DNA from: a virus
Virus record (IMG/VR): IMGVR_UViG_3300030419_001828
Location: 1-23,204 of that record
DNA: 23,204 bases
Direction: 5' to 3' (one strand)
The position numbers and the translations under genes were made by a program. Positions within the stretch are counted from its first letter, which is position 1. The number at the start of each line of letters is the position of its first letter. Below are positions 22,362 through 23,204 of this stretch, piece after piece. A model generated the notes under the pieces. That model ran no database searches. It was not told the origin of the DNA and worked only from the letters and a program-made list of their open reading frames with translations.

Positions 22362-23204
22362 TGTTATTATTATTTTCGCCTAATTGGCCTAGGTTAAGTG
22401 GGACAAAAAATTCGTCCCCATTTTCTATTTTATTTAAATCCTCCATAGTTCTTATTTCGTTTGGAGATAGTGCCCCTATTTCAAATAATTTCCTATAGTA
22501 ATCTGCTCTACTATCAGCGTCCCCTCTCAATAGTTCTTTTGTTTGGAATTTAAAAAAGTGAGTAGATAATTCTCTATCCGCTAATAATTTCCTGTTCAAT
22601 TCCTGCTCCCAGTTTACTAAATATGGAGTAAGAGAATACTTTGCAAATTCTAGAGACTGCTGTTCTATATTATTAAATGATGATTTTGATAAATCATTTA
22701 TGAGATGATTTGGGACACGGAAAATTCTAGCAATTTCCTCCACACTAAATCTCCTAGTCTCAATGAACTGAGCGTCTGCTAATGGCATTCCTATTGGTTT
22801 GAATTTCACACCCTCCTCCAAAATTGCCGTTTGGTGGCTATTGTGAATCCCAGAAAACCGATTATTCCATGAATCTCGCAGTCTGTTTGCAGCATCATCT
22901 GAGAGTCTAGATGGGTGCTCTAATATCCCAGATAGATTTGCACCACGTCCAAAAAAATTAGCTCCAAATTCCTGCGACGCGCTTGCAATTCCTAATGCCT
23001 CAGAAGCTACTCTAATTGGAGACTTACCTACTATTCCATCATAACTAAATCCTACAATATGTAGGACCTCCTTATCCGATAACACGCCCGAATCCTTAAC
23101 AGTATAGTAAATCAATCCATCCTCATCCGATTTAAACGGCTGTACATTTTCTGGATTTAATATCTCTAATTCAAAAGGTCGTGCGGCTCCATTTCTTTTG
23201 ATTC
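22348..23204 (-). CDS. Portal protein, HK97 family (5' end outside window)
   Basis: The frame is open to the window edge, so the N-terminal part of the gene is missing; 285 codons are seen. The first visible residues, IKRNGAARPFELEILNPENV, are the usual R-N-G-x-x-R-P-x-E-L-x-x-L-x-P-x-x-V block; next LHIVGFSYDGIVGKSPI, NFFGRGANLSGIL, ILEEGVKFKPIGM, EEIARIFRVPNHLIND and GALSPNEIRTMEDL follow the HK97 portal order. The TTG at 23115 is internal, not a start. The portal is the dodecameric ring through which DNA is packed, and is next to terminase in most such phages. Confidence 0.95.
   Translation of the reverse strand, partial: IKRNGAARPFELEILNPENVQPFKSDEDGLIYYTVKDSGVLSDKEVLHIVGFSYDGIVGKSPIRVASEALGIASASQEFGANFFGRGANLSGILEHPSRLSDDAANRLRDSWNNRFSGIHNSHQTAILEEGVKFKPIGMPLADAQFIETRRFSVEEIARIFRVPNHLINDLSKSSFNNIEQQSLEFAKYSLTPYLVNWEQELNRKLLADRELSTHFFKFQTKELLRGDADSRADYYRKLFEIGALSPNEIRTMEDLNKIENGDEFFVPLNLGQLGENNNNNEKE

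Noticed and set aside
23113-23115. TTG at 23115 as portal start
   Set aside because: The frame continues upstream with conserved portal motifs to the window edge, so the start lies outside.
1-23204. tRNA genes or CRISPR arrays
   Set aside because: No cloverleaf-like sequence or regularly spaced repeat was seen by eye; the only tandem repeat is the coding triplet run.

Overview
The window looks like most of a small, AT-rich siphovirus genome (or complete prophage-type phage) of a Bacteroidetes host, probably a flavobacterium. The reasons are: every convincing gene lies on the minus strand in one tightly packed series; HK97-type head genes are followed by a long-tail module; start codons are preceded by A-rich sequence rather than Shine-Dalgarno motifs; TAnnTTTG boxes, the Bacteroidetes -7 promoter element, occur in the few real spacers; and a DUF3127-type OB-fold protein, typical of Bacteroidetes and their phages, sits in the replication block. 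No integrase, repressor, tRNA or CRISPR array was seen.

Layout, in the direction of transcription (high to low coordinates). Head: portal (5' end beyond the right edge), prohead protease and HK97-fold major capsid protein (23204-20510), then a strong intrinsic terminator (20488-20455) that probably lowers transcription of what follows. Connector and neck: gp6-like connector, head-tail stopper, HK97 gp10-like protein (20442-18927). Next come two large paralogous proteins with a tail-terminator-like N-terminus fused to a LamG/concanavalin-A-like C-terminus (18933-15985), a 56-residue gene (15980-15810), two paralogous tail tube proteins (15791-14849), a G/GT tail chaperone pair joined by a -1 frameshift at A AAA AAG (14803-14121), and an 818-residue tape measure (13956-11500). 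Tail tip and adhesion: 875-, 332- and 100-residue proteins (11496-7573).

Exit and envelope block: a secreted beta-rich, outer-membrane-like protein, a single-pass membrane protein, a membrane-anchored thioredoxin-like protein without CXXC, an M15 peptidase endolysin, a holin-like protein and a metallophosphoesterase (7570-4286). Most of these genes overlap by ATGA or are separated by a few bases.

Early/replication block: a spacer with a TAnnTTTG box and a 16-base palindrome (about 4295-4254) precedes small genes, a possible annealing protein, a DnaA-domain-IV-like protein, the DUF3127 SSB-like protein, a replisome-organizer-like protein with an Asn repeat, and an HNH protein (4198-756). A second spacer (755-640) contains a -7 box and a terminator-like hairpin before a 77-residue gene and a phage HNH endonuclease (639-59). 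The G-rich stretch at 31-42 is a good candidate for cos.

Because HNH-cos normally adjoins the terminase genes, and the right edge cuts into a portal gene that normally follows terminase, the two ends of the window probably face each other across a missing terminase segment of a circular or circularly permuted map.
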